Shown one piece after another: positions 16,467-17,469 of a stretch of 17,469 nucleotides of DNA (position 1 is its first letter; each line of letters opens with the position of its first letter). Origin of the DNA: Bacteroidota bacterium (GTDB lineage Bacteria > Bacteroidota > Bacteroidia > Bacteroidales > Prolixibacteraceae). The position numbers were made by a program, and so were the translations under genes. Under the pieces are notes generated by a model that ran no database searches, was not told the origin of the DNA, and saw nothing but the letters and a program-made list of their open reading frames with translations. The DNA lies in contig DAOVTY010000029.1 of NCBI GenBank assembly GCA_030632865.1, positions 1 through 17,469 on the forward strand, read 5' to 3'.

Positions 16467-16470
16467 CTTC

Positions 16471-17214
16471 GTGAGGTTAATAATAAAAAATTACAAGAGG
16501 AATATTTATGGTGTTATGGGAACTCTTGTGTTTCATATTCTGATAGTTCTGTTTTTTTTATTAGCCGATGTAGATATGAAAGGCAATACAAAAGAGGAGG
16601 CTTTGTTAATTGAATTCCCTGATATTTTGCCCGAATTGGAAGAACAGATTGAAAAGCAAGAAATGGAATCTTCTGATGAAATTACTGCTGATAATTCGGA
16701 GAGTTCAAACCGCACAAATGCAGCATCAAACCAACTAGCTTCAACAAATACAACAACATCGGCCGAAGAGTTTTTTGATGATGAATACTTGAAAGAAATT
16801 GAGGCTGCAAAACGATTATCGTCCGATGTTAGTAATCAGCTTTCTAAAGAGGTTGTAGATATTAATGATATTAAAATGCCGGTTGAAACAACCGAAGGAA
16901 TGGAGCCTGATTCTATTAAAAATGTGATTTATGTAGGCGAAAGTAATATTGTTTATTATTTAGAAAACCGATATCACAAAAGTTTGCCAATTCCTATTTA
17001 TTTATCGCAGGGTGGAGGAAAAGTTATTGTAGATATTGTAGTCAATCAACAAGGGTTTGTTACCGAAGCAACACCGCGTAAGAATAGAGATATTAGAGAA
17101 GAGCAAACGTTTTTGTATGCGAAAGCTGCGGCATTAAAAACAGTTTTTAATGCGGATATAGAAGCTCCAAAAGCACAAAAAGGAACTATCCATTATACTT
17201 TTATTGCACAATAA
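16471..17214 (+). CDS. TonB-like envelope protein
   Basis: The 247-aa protein has a basic N-terminus (RLIIKNYKRN), one membrane helix (about residues 16-32), an acidic Ser/Thr/Asn/Glu-rich linker (about 45-135) and a C-terminal alpha/beta domain (about 155-247). The last part, GGGKVIVDIVVNQQGFVTEA through KGTIHYTFIAQ, has the form of the TonB C-terminal domain. TonB spans the inner membrane and carries energy to outer-membrane receptors. The linker here lacks the usual Pro-rich stretch, and no exbB or exbD gene is adjacent. The GTG at 16471 keeps the basic N-terminus but sits almost on the predicted transcription start. The ATG at 16516 gives 232 aa without it. I report the longer form with low certainty about the start. 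Confidence 0.72.
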   Translation: MRLIIKNYKRNIYGVMGTLVFHILIVLFFLLADVDMKGNTKEEALLIEFPDILPELEEQIEKQEMESSDEITADNSESSNRTNAASNQLASTNTTTSAEEFFDDEYLKEIEAAKRLSSDVSNQLSKEVVDINDIKMPVETTEGMEPDSIKNVIYVGESNIVYYLENRYHKSLPIPIYLSQGGGKVIVDIVVNQQGFVTEATPRKNRDIREEQTFLYAKAAALKTVFNADIEAPKAQKGTIHYTFIAQ

Positions 17215-17281
17215 ATGTTAACGTATTTTTACCTTTAACATGATTTAACACCAAATAGTCGCTCCATATCAAATCTGCTCT

Positions 17282-17289
17282 TATCTTTG
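17282..17289 (+). promoter_or_regulatory. Candidate promoter of the right-end transcript, -7 box
   Basis: TATCTTTG followed by C is a perfect -7 box. It lies about 70 bp after the TonB-like stop and 55 bp before the terminator hairpin. No -33 TTTG is visible. Confidence 0.45.
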
Positions 17290-17295
17290 CAGTAC

Positions 17296-17379
17296 GTTTA
17301 TTTTCATAAGTTTAGGTTTAGTTAGGTTAGTTAGTTTAATGAGAAAAGGATGGGTTGCTGAACCCGTCCTTTTTGTTTT
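17296..17379 (+). ncRNA. Candidate short RNA or attenuated leader
   Basis: A -7 box (17282-17289) and a strong terminator (17344-17380) bracket about 84 nt. The 5' half is a U/A/G-rich tract with repeated GTTTAG and TTAG units (17310-17336). The 3' half is the hairpin. This is the layout of a stand-alone small RNA, or of a leader ending at an attenuator before a gene lying off the window. No known RNA family was recognised. Confidence 0.4.
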
Positions 17380-17467
17380 TATGCCAAATTACATCGAAAA
17401 TTCAATTAGTAAGTGCGACAGTTTCCTATTCAAAGATAAAAAATCTAGATTTTTTATCTTTGAATAG
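17339..17467 (+). CDS. Doubtful 42-codon ORF through the terminator and palindrome
   Basis: An ATG at 17339 opens 42 codons beginning MRKGWVAEPVLFVFMPNYIE. Its first codons form the terminator stem and its last ten or so form the terminal palindrome. A second in-frame ATG at 17381 directly follows the terminator T run. It could be a leader peptide, the start of a real gene broken by the contig end, or no gene at all. Confidence 0.15.
   Translation: MRKGWVAEPVLFVFMPNYIENSISKCDSFLFKDKKSRFFIFE
17344..17380 (+). terminator. Strong intrinsic terminator
   Basis: A 13-bp stem, AAAAGGATGGGTT (17344-17356) with AACCCGTCCTTTT (17361-17373), has one T-G wobble and a GCTG loop, followed by T-rich DNA to 17380. 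It is separate from the TonB-like gene, whose stop is 130 bp upstream, and so probably ends the short transcript. Confidence 0.75.
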
Positions 17468-17469
17468 GA
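17424..17469. repeat. 46-bp perfect palindrome at the window end
   Basis: Bases 17424-17446 are the exact reverse complement of 17447-17469, with no spacer and TCTAGA at the centre. The symmetry reaches the last base, so the full palindrome could be longer. A spacer-free palindrome this long is unstable in many bacteria and is a common assembly fold-back artefact at contig ends. An AT-rich hairpin or element end is the alternative. Confidence 0.85.

Larger units (their letters stand above)
16088..16470. other. Intergenic region between the BamA-like and TonB-like genes
   Basis: No convincing ORF is seen in these 383 bp. The AT-rich region contains a small hairpin AATAGC-4-GCTATT (16242-16257), a perfect 18-bp palindrome (16415-16432) and a -7 box for the rightward gene (16459-16466). 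On the minus strand TATTTTTG (16097-16104) matches the -7 box but lies only 9 bp before the BamA-like ATG. Confidence 0.5.

Noticed and set aside
16425..16613. 62-codon frame overlapping the TonB-like gene start
   Set aside because: It is out of frame with the membrane helix and TonB-like domain and ends early; the frame from 16471 carries the protein features.
17215..17241. ATGTTAA/TTAACAT inverted repeat after the TonB-like stop as a terminator
   Set aside because: The 7-bp stem is AT-rich, has a 13-nt loop and no T run after it.
1..17469. CRISPR array, insertion sequence, prophage or defence island
   Set aside because: No regularly spaced repeats, transposase, integrase, phage or nuclease genes were seen on either strand.

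Overview
This 17.5-kb window looks like chromosomal DNA from a member of the Bacteroidota, probably class Bacteroidia and possibly near Marinilabiliales. The evidence is a low-GC sequence, a short group-1 sigma factor of the Bacteroidetes type, repeated matches to the TAnnTTTG (-7) promoter box, few Shine-Dalgarno sites, a FeoA-FeoB fusion, a DUF3078 outer-membrane protein, and an apgM-type gene between thrA and thrC. The content is core metabolism and envelope genes. I see no phage, transposon, CRISPR array or recognisable defence cluster. Both edges look like contig ends: thrA is cut at base 1, and the last 46 bases are a perfect palindrome.

Layout. Bases 1-3947 hold a threonine operon: the homoserine dehydrogenase end of bifunctional thrA, an ApgM-like presumed homoserine kinase, and threonine synthase thrC. 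A 353-bp gap before thrC carries its own promoter candidate and an FNR-like dyad. Bases 4110-5639 hold the primary sigma factor and ribulose-phosphate 3-epimerase. On the minus strand, 8342-5631 encodes the ferrous iron transporter FeoAB and a small Cys-rich membrane partner. Divergent from it is an unknown 250-aa protein, followed by a tRNA-Arg(ACG) with a clear promoter and terminator. Next come a WecA/TagO-like lipid-phosphate sugar transferase (-), a large DUF3078 outer-membrane protein (+), an MqnP/UbiA-like prenyltransferase (-), an AHSA1/SRPBCC protein (+), a BamA/TamA-like barrel protein (-) and a TonB-like protein (+). The right end has a promoter, a short leader, a strong terminator hairpin and the terminal palindrome.

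How it works together. The thr genes take aspartate semialdehyde to threonine. The sigma factor is expected to read the TAnnTTTG promoters that recur through the window, at the tRNA, feoAB, the DUF3078 gene, the TonB-like gene and the 3' leader. Several genes serve the envelope: FeoAB, WecA-like, DUF3078, BamA-like and TonB-like. Convergent pairs are packed tail to tail with gaps of 3-15 bp or a small overlap.

The items most worth follow-up are small. Promoter boxes argue against the longest start codon for feoAB and the DUF3078 gene and raise doubt about the TonB-like start. The right end holds a candidate sRNA or attenuator. There is an FNR-like dyad before thrC. The unknown 250-aa protein and the uncharacterised N-terminal half of the DUF3078 protein are also open. 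I did not find convincing evidence for a new multi-gene system.
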